Shown here: positions 45,766-56,838 of the stretch, one piece after another
Layout of the letters: each line of letters starts with the position of its first letter
Numbering within the stretch: the stretch's first letter is position 1
DNA from: Bettongia penicillata ogilbyi
Taxonomy: Eukaryota; Chordata; Mammalia; Diprotodontia; Potoroidae
Direction of reading: 5' to 3'
Assembly: GCA_023548195.1 (NCBI GenBank)
Contig: JAJHZJ010000808.1
Location: forward strand, 5,189,182-5,253,181
DNA length: 64,000 bases
Program-made: the position numbers and the translations under genes
Notes under the pieces: model-generated
The model's database searches: none
Told to the model about the DNA's origin: nothing
Seen by the model: only the letters and a program-made list of their open reading frames with translations

Positions 45766-46615
45766 AAAAGTGCCTACTTTGTACCAAGTGCTATGGCTGA
45801 CAGAAGAGTAGACCTCCATTGATTCACTCCACTTAAAATTAATGACCTTTTGTTAGGTAAGAATATGTTATTGATCATTCAATCAGAACTAGGTATGAGC
45901 AAGGCCATAATACCTCAGAATAGGGTTAGATTTCTTGGGGCTAACTAAAAATCTTCTTCAAGCACTGGCTCTGTGCATAGTATTCTCTTTGGAATTATAA
46001 ATGAAATAAAATCCAGGTGTGCACAGCTTTTAAAGAAACCTAATATCAAAAAGTTCAGATTTGTTTATTTAATTGTTGTCAAGTGAAAGCTCCTTAGTAG
46101 CTTTCCAGAAAAATACATCAGGTATACAAAATTCAATTCAACTTATCACAAGTCATTTTTGTATGCAGCCTTTGGGAAAAACAGCTATTGTGTACAAAAT
46201 AAACTGTAATTCTGTTGTTATTCGACCTTGAGGACCAGGGGGAGCTAATGTGAAGTTTGTTGGGGAGTATGGGATGACAAGCTGTGCATCTGTGAGATCT
46301 GGAGGGAGAGATGAAATCAGAGTAGAGGACTATAGGGGAGTAGGTCAGATAGAAGGAGACCAAGTAGATTGATATAACTGTCAGAAGGAAGTAGCAGCCT
46401 CCTGAATGAGACCGTCGGGCTTTCAAGGTAAGGCAAGAAGAACCAGCCATTTCTCTGAGAGGTCCCTTAGGAGCCACTGTCGCTGACGAGGCTGGCCTGT
46501 CTCCTCTCTTACTTTCCTAATGAGGAGCGATTATTTTGGTGCCAGCAGCAGACATGGAGGAAACAAAAAGAGACTAGAGAGAATGGAAGATGAGATGGGG
46601 ATAATAGCTCACCAG
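45766..46615. other. Unassigned intronic sequence
   Basis: 45768-45815 may be a scrap of antisense L2 (gtaccaagtgctatggctga). Otherwise nothing recognised. The antisense frame at 46133-46477 has no domain. Confidence 0.35.
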
Positions 46616-46619
46616 GAAG

Positions 46620-47265
46620 CCAGTAAATAAGCATGTGTTAAGTGCCTACCATGTGCTGAGGATACAAAGAAAAAAAGGCAGAAGACAACCTCTGCTCTCA
46701 AGGAGCTCCCAATCTAATGGGGGAGACAACCTGCTAACAATTAAGTACAAATAATCTATACACAGGACAAATTAGAAGTAGTCAACCAAACAAAGGCTCC
46801 AGAATTAAGAGGGGTTGGGAAAATCTTCTATAAAAGGTGAGATTTTAGCTGGAATTTGAAGGGAACCAGGGAAACCAGGAGGACAGTCAGAGAAGATACC
46901 TAGAGTCAAGAGATGGAATGTCAGTTCAAGGCAAGGAGACCACTGTCATTGGATCAGAAGTATGTCTGGGACGGCTGTAAGGTGTAAGAAGACTGGAAAG
47001 TCAGAGGAGAAGAAGGGTTGGATATTCAAGAGATGTTACAAAGGTGCGATTGACAGACCTCAGCAACAAGTTGAACATGAGAGGTGAGAGATAGTGAAGG
47101 GTTGAGGATGACATCTCATGTTTAAGTCTGGAGGAGTGATGGAATGGTGGTGCCTTGATTGATGGTAATAGGGGAGTTTGGAATGGGGAAGCATTTGGGG
47201 GGAAAAATAATAATTTTGGACATGTTAAGTTTAAGATGTCCAAGGGACATAGACTTGGTGAGGCT
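46620..47265 (-). repeat. L2-clade LINE, antisense, 3' end plus body
   Basis: 3' end: tgtgttaagtgcctaccatg, tctcaaggagctcccaatct. It is continuous into the body: gagattttagctggaatttg, gtgtaagaagactggaaagt, then ttttggacatgttaagttta. This links the L2 end to the body segments at 9363-10720. Confidence 0.7.
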
Positions 47266-47289
47266 GTCAGAAGACATGTATAAATACAC

Positions 47290-47500
47290 CAGCAGATCCA
47301 CCAATTAACTCATCTGGAAAACAGTTTGGAATTACAGAAGAAAAGTCACTGAGCTGTTTGTATCCTTTGAACCAGCCCAGAGTGAATATGATTATCAGTT
47401 GTTTCTGCACTGGCCAGAAACTGAGGGTCCTCCCCTCCCAGATTAATTCTTTTGTGAAGGCAAAGTAGACCATCTTTTGCCTCAGTTCTTACCCAGTTTT
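47290..47500. repeat. Possible LINE relic
   Basis: atctggaaaacagtttggaa, gagctgtttgtatcctttga recalls a block common in marsupial L1 copies. Short and diverged. Confidence 0.3.
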
Positions 47501-47567
47501 TAATCAGTGAATGGGGTTTGCCTCTGACAAACTGGAACCTAGAAAAGACCTTAGCTTAAAAACTCCA

Positions 47568-47770
47568 GGGTCGTCCAGTGCATCTGGGGCTGTCATCAGT
47601 CATCTTGACCTATGTCTTGCCACTGGACTCCAGTGACTCTGGAGAAGATAGTGAGGCTGATAACTTTGCACAGCCCTGCCTCATTTAAATCCAGTTCTCT
47701 TCCAAGTCAAGACACCACCCTCCTGATGTCATTGGGTCCTCTTTGGGAACAAAGGATGAAAAACAGCAAA
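47568..47770 (+). repeat. SINE/LINE tail of the GGATGAA family
   Basis: ctgtcatcagtcatcttgac, cttgccactggactccagtg, agtcaagacaccaccctcct, gggaacaaaggatgaaaaac. Confidence 0.65.
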
Positions 47771-47944
47771 CACCTAAAGGGTATATACTTCCAGGAGGTT
47801 AATGACAAAAACAAAGATACCTAGATATAATGATAACATTATGTTTGTAGTGTACTTTTCCTGCCCAGGAATCTTTTTGTTTGACTGATGCTGGTAGATG
47901 GGGTAGATAGTTTTAATTCTTTTTTATCACATGTACCATCAGAA

Positions 47945-48095
47945 AGGCATGATGGATTGGGGTCAGGAAGATCCAGATTTAAATCCTACTCTTTAGCTTT
48001 GTGGCACTGAGCAAGTCACTTAATGTTTCTTGACTTCAGTTTCTCCATGAATAAAATGAGGGAGGTTCCCAACACAGAATTTGATTATATGATCT
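47945..48095 (+). repeat. MIR
   Basis: gattggggtcaggaagatcc, gcactgagcaagtcacttaa, gacttcagtttctccatgaa. Confidence 0.7.
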
Positions 48096-48119
48096 GTATA
48101 GGAAAAAAAAATCACACAT

Positions 48120-49185
48120 TTTAACAAATTAGTTTGAGGGCGCTGTGGCACACCTAAGGGGAAGTCTTCTGGAAGCAACTGGAAATCTGGGACTTTATGG
48201 ATCAGGATGGAGGCGTAGTTTTGGGAATAATCAGTATAGAGGTAATTGTTGAAAGTGTAGCTGTGGACTGACTTTCTGAATGAAGTCTATAGCAAGAAGA
48301 AAATCTAAAATCTTTTCCAGACGGTTCTAAACTGGGATCCATGTTCAAGGACACTAGGAATTAGTTGACAGGGATAAGAACAAGAGCCAGAAGGAGGTCA
48401 TGGGTTATCTTAGAGCAGCCTCAGCTAAGGAGGGCAGAAGTGGGAGGGGGATGTGTGGGGGTGGGAATTGAGAGGATAGTCCCCCTGGGTGGGTGTGATG
48501 TACATATCCGCAGAATGAGGCTGTGAGAAGGAGGGAAACAGGATGGCAAGTGAATGAGACAGAATCAAAAGTGAAGCTTTGCTTTTTAAAAATGGGAAAT
48601 TTTTCAGTGTTTGAAGTCAGAAGGAAGGGAACTAAAGAAAATAGAGAGAGATAGAGGAAGACACTGTAGAAACAAGATCCCTGGGGTGGCCAGATCACAG
48701 ATGGAAAGATTAGGTCTAGAACAAAAGGATGGGCTCCCCACCACATCCCAGGCTTGTGGAAAGGGTGATAGAATACATGTTGATGGAATTTATTGAGCAA
48801 GAAGGGGTGCTTGTGGGGTCAGCTTATGGTGTTTGTCAACACCGTTAATGGTGTCAGATGGTGTTGATCAGCAGCTGTGAACAAAGGTGGGGGACAAATA
48901 GTCGAGGGAAATACTGGGAGCTCAAGGAGACATACGGAGGTAGAATCTTTGGGGATCAAGGGAGTTGGAGAAAGATGATGAATTGGTTGGCCAGTGATAC
49001 ATAAGAAGTGGTAAGAGAATTTGTACTTTTATGTCTATTACTATTTAAAAACAAAATTATGCTGATTGGTGTCATTCTTGTAAAATTTATGGAGCAGACA
49101 GACCTAACTATAACCCCTTCTTTGCAACTGCTTTTGGAGACTGGTTTTTTTTCTTTTTGAGATCTTGAAAATGGGCTGGTGATTC
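48120..49185. other. Purine-rich intronic stretch, possibly antisense L2-clade body
   Basis: G/A-rich in the manner of 9363-10720 (gtttgaagtcagaaggaagg, gggagctcaaggagacatac) but without a diagnostic block. Confidence 0.3.
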
Positions 49186-49189
49186 CTTA

Positions 49190-49398
49190 GGCCAGTAAAC
49201 AGTATGACGAGGAGTACTGGACTTGAAACAAGATGAGTTTACATTCTGGCTCCGTTACTGAATAGTAATCAGTTTTCTTATTTGGGAAATGGGGACAAAA
49301 ACATTGCTTGTCTCCCCTGATTGCTGCGAGGACCAAATGACATAACATATTTTGTTTTGTAAACCCCCAAGTTCTATCCAAATGCTAGCTATTATTCC
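49190..49398 (+). repeat. MIR, near full length
   Basis: gagtactggacttgaaacaa, cattctggctccgttactga, gattgctgcgaggaccaaat, aatgctagctatt. Confidence 0.75.
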
Positions 49399-49403
49399 TT
49401 TTA

Positions 49404-49488
49404 AGAGCAGGTAGGTGGTACAGTGAATAGAGGTGGGGCCTGAAGTCAAGTTCACGTTCCTGAGTTCAGAACTGGTCTCAGGCACATC
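49404..49488 (+). repeat. MAR1 head fragment
   Basis: gcaggtaggtggtacagtga, tcctgagttcagaactggtc, without the RTE-like tail. Confidence 0.65.
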
Positions 49489-49787
49489 AGCCAGGAAAGG
49501 CTGAGGGTTTCTATAGTCTGTTTAGCTCCCTTCCCACTCCTCTGTGAATCTCCAGGTCCCTCAGTTTCTGTCATGTTCTGTTCTATTGAGATTTCAGCTT
49601 CAAGCCTATAATGGTAGCTTGAACCTATAAGAGTTCTCACACATAAGGTCAGGGGCTTATAGGCTTATCCTCCTAAAGCAGAGTGGGCTAGAGAAAAGGT
49701 GTATTCTTGATGTCTTTCATAGGCATTCAGATTCTATGCTTTGAATAGAATAGGGGTTTAATGGGATTTTTTGGACTAGATTGGTAA

Positions 49788-49960
49788 AGGGAATCAGATT
49801 TGAAGCCAGAGCATCTGGGTTCAGATCCTGGCTCTGCCACTGGGTCTTGGCCGAGTCTTTTTAACTCTTCCAAACCTTAGTTTCCTAATCTGTAATGTGA
49901 CAGGTTTGAAATAGATGACCTCGAGCTGTCCTTCCAGTGGTAAATCTACGAACTGAGGAA
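49788..49960 (+). repeat. MIR-like SINE
   Basis: gggttcagatcctggctctg, ccttagtttcctaatctgta, gaaatagatgacctcgagct. Confidence 0.75.
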
Positions 49961-50024
49961 GCTACCATACATAATGTTTTTCTGGGGAAAAAATATAGAA
50001 TGAGATTATTGGATTATGGTTCAG

Positions 50025-50225
50025 TATCCTTAGTTAACAGATGAGAAAATTGAGTCCCAGAGAGGTGGAGATTTGGAGTCAGAGAACCCAGGTTTAGATG
50101 CTGGCTGAGTCATTTAATAGTTAGCCCTGTGACCTTGGGTAAGTCACCTCTATGGACCTCATTTTTCAAATGAGGGGACCTCAATGATGACCTCCCTTGG
50201 CCATCTGTCTGTAAATCTATATTCC
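50025..50225 (+). repeat. MIR-like SINE with an abutting fragment
   Basis: 50035-50065 is an antisense scrap (cagatgagaaaattgagtcc). 50066-50225 is sense: gatttggagtcagagaaccc, gtgaccttgggtaagtcacc. Confidence 0.65.
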
Positions 50226-50389
50226 TAGGAATGGCTTCCTCCATTTTTCACAGTGGTTTTCATAAGGGCTGGCTATCTGGGAAGGGGAAAGGCAGTGAGG
50301 GATAGATAGAAGAGGAAATTTAGACATTATAAAAACAAAATTACATAAATTAGTAGTAGTATTTTTTAAAAAAAGTCCTTTATTCCCAT

Positions 50390-50520
50390 CCCCTAGGCTA
50401 GGAGAGGGAGGGAAGAGCTAGAGAAATAAGTGATTTATCCAAGATCATGCAGGCACTACTTCTCAGAGTCAGGATTTGAACCTAGACCTCTCCCTCCAAA
50501 TCCTGCACTTTCCCATGATC
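50390..50520 (-). repeat. MIR fragment, antisense
   Basis: gatttatccaagatcatgca, gtcaggatttgaacctagac, aaatcctgcactttcccatg. Confidence 0.55.
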
Positions 50521-50524
50521 TCTA

Positions 50525-51690
50525 CAGTCAAATAACTACTGTGGATAACTAATTTACATACAGCCTCTTAATTAAGCTGTTAACTTCATAGGATGGTTGA
50601 TTCTCAATTATTTTCACTTTAAACCATTTTTGCATCTATAAATTATTATTGAGCTATATTTTGTCAGAGAGAGAATTGCTTTGTGTCGATTCTGGAAGGT
50701 AAATTAGCATATTTCTAAACTAAAATTTGTATAAAGTAATCATCCTTTAGCTTAGGGTAACTAATTCTTGGTTCTAGTTCTAATCTTTCCAGCTATGACA
50801 TAATAGTGAAGGCAGCCAATTAATTAACATTTATAGCCATATTATACAATGTGTTATATTGTAAACACATAATAAAAGACATTGCCTTGAAGTTACGTTA
50901 TGACTGGGTTACACTGTGGTTTTCCTTACTATAGTCATGTTTAAAAAAGGAAAAACAAAAGACTTGAACATTCATTTGTTTCAATGAACTCAGTATCATG
51001 CCATTTAAACATGGGCCATTTAAACTGACAAAACTCTGAGAAATAATTACTCCCAAATGAAACTGATGGAGCTCTCCCTGAGAATACAGGGAGTATAGAT
51101 AAACTTCCTAACGACTAATCTGCTAAAAGAGAGCGATGACAGATGACCTTCTCCAGGCACATGAAAGCGTTTCCCCTTTCCTGCAAGGGGCCACCTCTTA
51201 CTTCAAAGGTTTTGTTAAATGATCCTTGCACTTGAGATCATTCCTAACCGATGGAGTTTGAGACAATTCCTGACCAGTAGCAAAAGCGTTTTAGTTTGAA
51301 ACTTAGAACATGTGGCACCACTCACCCCTTTGGGTTTTTGTTTGCAATCAGCATCTGCTAGAAAACGAAGGAGATTTTTTTTGCTTGATATTCAACACAG
51401 GCCTTCCCATCAAAAGTGCTGCCGGTCTAGATGGGGAGATAAGGCAAATTAAGGACAGGATTATAATACAAAATGTTAAGCGTTTGAGTAGCTATGAACT
51501 GGAGATTAATGTAGCATACCCACTGTAGCGAATTCTTTCCCTGCAGGGATCGCCTGCATGGTCGCTTATCTTGGTCATCAAGGGATAGAAACGGAATGAG
51601 CAGGTTGTTCAAAGGAACAGATAACTAGATTTTCAATTTATTCTTATGATGTTCCATCCCAGCCTCTCACTTTCTCTCACGTACACATTT
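50525..51690. other. Repeat-free stretch upstream of the CH exon
   Basis: About 1.15 kb with no recognisable transposon. The 72-codon frame at 51310-51528 has no domain and no convincing splice sites, so I do not call it an exon. Confidence 0.4.
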
Positions 51691-51702
51691 TCTCTCTCTC
51701 TA

Positions 51703-51749
51703 TCTTACACACACACGTACACGCACATGCACACACACACACACACACA
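51703..51749. repeat. (CA)n microsatellite, interrupted
   Basis: CA repeats with gt and tg interruptions, ending in a clean (ca)10. Confidence 0.9.
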
Positions 51750-51782
51750 ATTATTGCCTTCTGTCTAGTGTTTTGTATATTG

Positions 51783-52020
51783 AAAGACAATGTGGTATAG
51801 TAGGTAGAGCCCTGGCCTTAGAAACAAGAAAACCTGGGTTCAAATCCCAGGCAAGACACTTCCCAGTAGTATGATCCCCTGGACAAGTCACTTAATTTTT
51901 CCACAGACTTGGTTTCCCCATGGGGTATTGTGAAAATCTAGGGTTATTATGAAAATCAAAGAATAGTAAAAAGTACTTTGTGAACCTCCAAACTCCATAT
52001 AAATATTAGCTAGTTATCTC
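51783..52020 (+). repeat. MIR, near full length
   Basis: gacaatgtggtatagtaggt, acctgggttcaaatcccagg, ctggacaagtcacttaattt, gtgaacctccaaactccata. Confidence 0.8.
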
Positions 52021-52224
52021 GTAAGTGCTTAGTAAATATTTTTTCAATGAATGAGCTGGACATAATTAGGTTTGAATGAAACAGACTGTGCCGTAGGCTG
52101 AATTTAACCAAATCCACAAAAGCAAAAAGCCACATCAGACAGGACTCGAGAGAAACTGCGCTAGCTCTTTCTAGCTGGAAACTTTCTAACGAGGCCTTTT
52201 TAACTTTCCAACTAACTAGAGTGA

Positions 52225-52380
52225 AGGGATTTGTGTTTAAATCTTTCATCTAATGCTTTATTACCTGTTCAAGAATGAACAAGTCATTTAACTCTCCTGG
52301 GCCTCAGTTTCCTCACATATAAAATGTAGAGAGTGGACTAAATCCCCTTTCAGCTCCTTTTCAGCTCCAGAGCTATGATT
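52225..52380 (+). repeat. MIR-like SINE fragment
   Basis: gaatgaacaagtcatttaac, gggcctcagtttcctcacat. It ends about 230 bp before the exon. Confidence 0.65.
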
Positions 52381-52584
52381 TTAAGTTTTCATAGGTAGTA
52401 GATAGACAATAAAAGTATAAAAAACTGTCTAAATTTAGATTTCATTAATTCAGGCAAGATCACATGACTGGGGGAGAAAACATAAGCATAATACATTTTT
52501 TCCATTCCTGGAATGTCACTAATAATTTCCTGGGCTATTGAATTACAGGAAAAATATTGAATTTCCTGATTACAGAGAAACATT

Positions 52585-52610
52585 AATACCTTTTTCTTTT
52601 TCTTTCCCAG
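52585..52610 (+). promoter_or_regulatory. LIMCH1: 3' splice site of the LIMCH1 CH exon
   Basis: A T-rich tract with interspersed C (tttttctttttctttcccag) is uninterrupted by purines for about 18 nt before the AG. The strength of this tract sets the exon start at 52611. Confidence 0.8.
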
Positions 52611-52681
52611 CAAGTAACTGGCAGAAGTTTTGGTGACAGAGATTTTCGAACAGGACTAGAAAATGGCATCCTGCTCTGCGA
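52611..52681 (+). CDS. LIMCH1: Internal exon of LIMCH1 (CH-domain segment)
   Basis: The 71-nt exon lies between a pyrimidine-rich acceptor (run of T/C ending in cccag at 52610) and a consensus donor, gtaagt, at 52682. Read from its first base it encodes 23 codons plus two bases of the next. Segments include [12 protein letters not shown] and, after a short gap, GLENGILLC, with the last codon (ga-) fitting Glu. This matches the start of the calponin-homology domain of LIMCH1, whose family motif runs on as LCELLNAIKPG. LMO7, the paralogue, has GVLLCDLIN there, so LIMCH1 fits better. LIMCH1 is known as a cytoplasmic, actin stress-fibre-associated protein that activates non-muscle myosin II; it has an N-terminal CH domain and a C-terminal LIM domain. 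The phase is 0 at entry and 2 at exit. No other LIMCH1 exon is visible, so neighbouring exons lie more than 52 kb upstream and more than 11 kb downstream. The gene assignment rests on recalled paralogue sequence. Confidence 0.85.
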
Positions 52682-52687
52682 GTAAGT
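52682..52687 (+). promoter_or_regulatory. LIMCH1: 5' splice site of the LIMCH1 CH exon
   Basis: The sequence gcga|gtaagt is a full match to the U1 consensus from +1 to +6. The preceding base is A rather than the usual G. Confidence 0.8.
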
Positions 52688-54155
52688 AAAGATTCATTTA
52701 AGTTGTTGCCATTAAAAAGGAAAAAAGAATCACATTCATATTGTCTGAAACACTTTTAAATTCCTTTGGTCTCCTTGATACTCTACGTGCTTTATCAAGC
52801 TAAGGTCTGGTGTCAAACTTGTTGTAAATGTCTGGGCTTGGGTGGTAGACAGTTTCCTTCCTGTCAGTTAAAACAAGAAGGTATGAGAAGTTAAGTGACT
52901 TGCCCAGGGTCTCTCCTCTCTTCATTTCTCAATCGCCTTTCTCCTCCATTCCTTTGTCTTTTTTTCTCTTTTTTTCTTTTCCTCTCCATCATTCTTTTCT
53001 CTTTTACTCTCTCTCCTGTCTTCTCTCCCAACTCTCTGCCTCTGTTTTCCCCTTTTCACTTCCCCCATGCAGTGGTCTATTCCTCAATCAATGCAATGAA
53101 TCATTTTTAGATTATGATTAAAATATGAATACTAACTTCAGTTATTCCTTCTCTTTCACTGATCATGTGTGTTATGTCTTGGAATGCTGTAGTAAGGATG
53201 TGCTTGAAGTTTTTTTTCTTAATGAAACAGAATCCTATTTTTAAACTAGTAATGAAATAAGCAGCAGCTGTAAAAATTTTAGGAGGGAGGACATGAACTT
53301 CTTCTGAAGTTTTCAAAGATTGGATTTAATAGTTATTATGATTTGGATGCTGATAATGGTTTTAAAAAATCTTTTTTTTTTTCTTTTAAGAAACCAAACC
53401 AAAAAAAAAAAAAAACAAACCACACAACCAGATTGAAATTCATAGTTTTGTCTTTGAAACAAAAAATCTGCATCTTAACAAAACATGTCACACTCAAGTG
53501 TATGCCACACAATTTGAAACAGTAATAGCATTTCTCTGTAGTTTCTTTCCTTCTTCACTGGTCCCAGCTGCAATTCCTTGGTTCCTTGCAACGTGCTTGT
53601 TATATGCAAAGCCTCCTTCTGTATATAGCACTGTCCTCTTCAGCAGATTTACACACATGCAAATGTTGCCTTCTGTTAATTTACAGACATCAAGTAGATA
53701 CCATATTTTAGGGATGTTCAGATGCTCATATAACTAGAAACTATAAGTAGATCTATAATAGAGTTGAATTGGACCCTATCATGCACTGTTATTTCCAACT
53801 CAAAAGCTCGATGGCAAAATTCTTCACATTTTTTCCTAAACTCTCTCTCTGTACAACTTAAACCACAATTTTTTTGAAATCTTATCACTTGGCATCTTTG
53901 AGAGACAGGCATCTTTCTCAAATTGCAGGCGAAATGAAGATATTTGGAAATTCTTTCTCCTTCCCTAGAGTCAGAGAAGTATCAAATTCTGTCAGTTTTT
54001 TAAACACTTATTTGGATTTCCTTCTCTTATACACCATACTACTCCAGAAAGACATTAAACTTTTGCACCTTTTGTCTTTTTAGCGTGAATTTATCCACCT
54101 TCTAATTGAGATCCTCTTTCTCTTCCCTCATGCTAAGTAAAGGAAATGGGTTGAA
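52688..54155. other. Intronic sequence downstream of the CH exon
   Basis: Contains an A run at 53400-53416 and T-rich stretches. No transposon or exon recognised. The short segment around 52890 (agttaagtgacttgcccagg) is a SINE scrap. Confidence 0.4.
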
Positions 54156-54159
54156 GATG

Positions 54160-54300
54160 GCGGACTTAACAACTGGAAAGAACCTTAATGATCTTGAAAT
54201 TTAAACCTCCCTTTTGCAGAGGAAGTAACTGAAGCCCAGACACTTGAAGTGATTGGTCAAGGTCCCAGAGAAAGTGATCATCATTGTCGGGATGGGAACC
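54160..54300 (-). repeat. Old SINE fragment, antisense
   Basis: ggaaagaaccttaatgatct, cttttgcagaggaagtaact, ttggtcaaggtcccagagaa. Confidence 0.55.
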
Positions 54301-54673
54301 TGCCTAGTGATAGCAATTCTTATTAGCAGCACGTTTTTTTTCCTCTGGGTGAGATCTGCCTTTGGCATTAAAGTGGCAGCTTTATCTCCATTACTAAGGA
54401 TCTCTGGTGCGCAGATAAGCCCACCAAGATGAAATAGTGGTGCCTTTAAGAAGACACCAGAGGTGGCATGAACAGAATTACCCCATCTTGGATCCTGAAT
54501 GCTCAGAAGCCTGTGCCCAAGAGTCTGAGAGCAGCCCCTGAAGAGACCAAGTATCCTTTCTGAGAATTGTAGCTTCTGCCTCTTCAGCACAGTAAGCCAG
54601 AAAGAAAGTTTAACTCCCAAAGTCAAATGGTTCAACATCAGAAAGAAAGAACTTTTAGATATTCAATCAGTAA
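54301..54673. other. Unassigned intronic sequence
   Basis: No recognisable repeat. The antisense frame at 54201-54638 has no domain. Confidence 0.35.
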
Positions 54674-54685
54674 GTCAGTCAAACA
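54674..54685. repeat. L1 copy 2 target-site duplication, left
   Basis: The 12-bp gtcagtcaaaca recurs exactly at 57451-57462. Confidence 0.85.
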
Positions 54686-55514
54686 CTTTTTTTAATATAA
54701 ATTTATTTATTTAACTTTTTACATTCATTTTCACAAAATTTTGGGTTCCAAACTTTCTCCCCCTTTGTCCCCTCCCCCCACCCTAATACCCCGAGCATTC
54801 TAATTTTCCCTATCACCAATCTGCCCTCTCTTCTGTTATCCCTCCCTTCTCTTGTCCCCATCTTCTCTTTTGTCCTGTAGGGCCAGATGACTTTCTGTTC
54901 CCCATTAACTGTATTTCTTATTTCCTAGTAGCAACAACAGTACTAAACAGTTGTTCCTAAAACTTTGAGTTCCAAATTCTCTCCATCCCTCCCTCCCCAT
55001 CCATTCCCTTTGGGAAGGCAGGCAATTCAATATAGGCCATATCTGTGTAGTTTTGCAAATGACTTTGATAATAGTCATGTTGGGTAAGACTAACTATATT
55101 TTCCTCCATCCTATCCTGCCCCCCATTGTTTCTATTCTGTCTTTTGATCCTGTCCCTCCCTGAGTGTTGACTTCAAATTGTCCCCTCCTCCCACTGCCCT
55201 CCCTTCCATCATCCCCCCCACCCTGCTTATCTCTTTCTCCTCCACTTTCCTGTATTGTAAGATAGGTTTTCATACCAAAATGAGTGTGCCTTTTTATTCC
55301 TTCCTTTAATCAAATGTGATGAGGGTAAACTTCATGTTTTTTTCTCAGCTCTCCTCTTTTTCCCTCCACTAAAAAATCTCCTGCTTGCCTCTTGAATGAG
55401 ATATAATTTACCCCATTCCATTTCACCCTCTCTCCTCCCACTACATTTCTCTCTCACCATTTACCTTAATTTCTTTTAAGATATGGTTCCATCCTATTCA
55501 ATTCACTCTGTGCT

Positions 55515-55598
55515 CTCTGTCTCTGTATGTGCATGCATGTGTGTATGTGTGTGTGCATGCACGCGTGTACGTGTGTGTGTGTGTATGTGTGTGTGTGG
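55515..55598. repeat. TG-rich tract within L1 copy 2
   Basis: Same place relative to ORF1 as 31930-31992, but longer. Confidence 0.85.
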
Positions 55599-55731
55599 TC
55601 CCACCAACTACCCAGATACTGAAAGGTTTTAAGAGTTACAAATATTGTCTTTCCATGTAGGAATGTAAACAGTTCAACTTTGGCAAGTCCCTTATGACTT
55701 CTCTTTGCTATTTACTTTTTCATGCTTCTTC

Positions 55732-56838
55732 TCATTCTTGTGTTTGAAAGTCAAATTTTCTTTTCAGCTCTGGTCTTTTCATCAAGAATGCTTGAAAGTC
55801 CTCTGTTTCATTGAAAGACCATATTTTCCCCTGAAGTATTATACTCAGTTTAGCTGGGTAGGTGATTCTTGGTTTGAGTCCTAGTTCCTTTGCCTTCTGG
55901 AATATCCTATTCCACGCCCTTCAATCCCTTAATGTAGAAGCTGCTAGATCTTGTGTTATCCTGATTTTATTTCCACAATACTGGAATTGTTTCTTTCTAG
56001 CTGCTTGCAATATTTCCTCCTTGACCTGGGAATTCTGAAATTTGGCCACAATGTTCCTAGGAGTTTCTCTTTTTGGATCTCTTTCAGGCGGTGATCGATG
56101 GATTCCTTCAATACTTATTTTGTCCTCTGGTTCTAGAATATTAGGGCAGTTTTCCTTGATAATTTCATGGAAGATGATGTCTAGGCTCTTTTTTTGATCA
56201 TGACTTTCAGGTAGTCCCATAATTTTTAAATTGTCTCTCCTGGATCTATTTTCCAGGTCAGTTGTTTTTCCAATGAGATATTTCACATTCTCTTCCATTT
56301 TTTCATTCTTTTGGTTTTGTTTTGTGATTTCTTGGTTTCTCAGAAAGTCATTAGCCTCCTCCATCTGTTCCATTCTAATTTTGAGAGAACTATTTACTTC
56401 AGTGAGCTTTTGAACCTCTTTTTCCATTTGGCTAATTCTGCTTTTGAAAGCATTCTTCTCCTCATTGACTTTTTGAACCTCTTTTGCCAATTGAGTTAGC
56501 ACATTTTTCAAGGTGTTATTTTCTTCAGCATTTTTTTTGGGTCTCCTTTAGCAAGGTATTGACCCGTTTTTCATGCTTTTCTTGCATCTCTCTCATTTCT
56601 CTTCCCAGTTTTTCCTCCACCTGTCTATAACTTGATTTTCAAAATCCTTTCTGAGCTCTTCCATGGCCTGAGCCCATTGGATATCTATTTTGGATGTTTG
56701 GGATACAGAGGCCTTGACTTCTATGTCTTTCCCTGATAGTAAGCGTTGTTCTTCCTTATCAGAAAGGAAAGGAGGAATCATCTGTTCCCCAAGAAAGTAA
56801 CTTTCTATGGTATTATTTTTCTTCCCTTTTCTGGGCAT
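55732..56838 (-). pseudogene. L1 ORF1, copy 2, several disabling changes
   Basis: Starts MPRKGKKNNTIESYF at 56838 and keeps the coiled coil, the RSRRDNLKIMGLPE segment and IEGIHRSPPERDPKRETPR. Compared with copy 1 it has two extra bases near 56626 (gtctataac), an extra T in a T run near 56535, and a TGA where CGA is expected after STLRD (about 55918-55920), a CpG-type transition. Here the segment after RNIV (AKFQNSQVKEEIL) is in frame, showing which copy carries the insertion there. The original stop is at 55732-55734. It cannot encode a full ORF1p. Confidence 0.85.

Larger units (their letters stand above)
1..52610 (+). other. LIMCH1: LIMCH1 intron, 3' part (extends left of the window)
   Basis: No other plausible coding exon was found upstream of the CH exon. 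All longer open frames coincide with SINE, LINE or simple repeats or lack coding character. The 5' end of the intron is outside the window. Confidence 0.7.

Noticed and set aside
9363..47265. A recurring purine-rich sequence (9.4-10.7, 34.1-34.9, 46.6-47.3 kb) as a novel repeat family
   Set aside because: Its end (cctactatgtgcc ... ctcaaggagct) is the complement of the L2 3' terminus, so it is antisense L2-clade LINE.
52611..52681. Assignment of the exon to LMO7
   Set aside because: LMO7 has GVLLCDLIN at this point and differs in the preceding residues; GILLCE fits LIMCH1 better. Some uncertainty remains because no alignment could be run.
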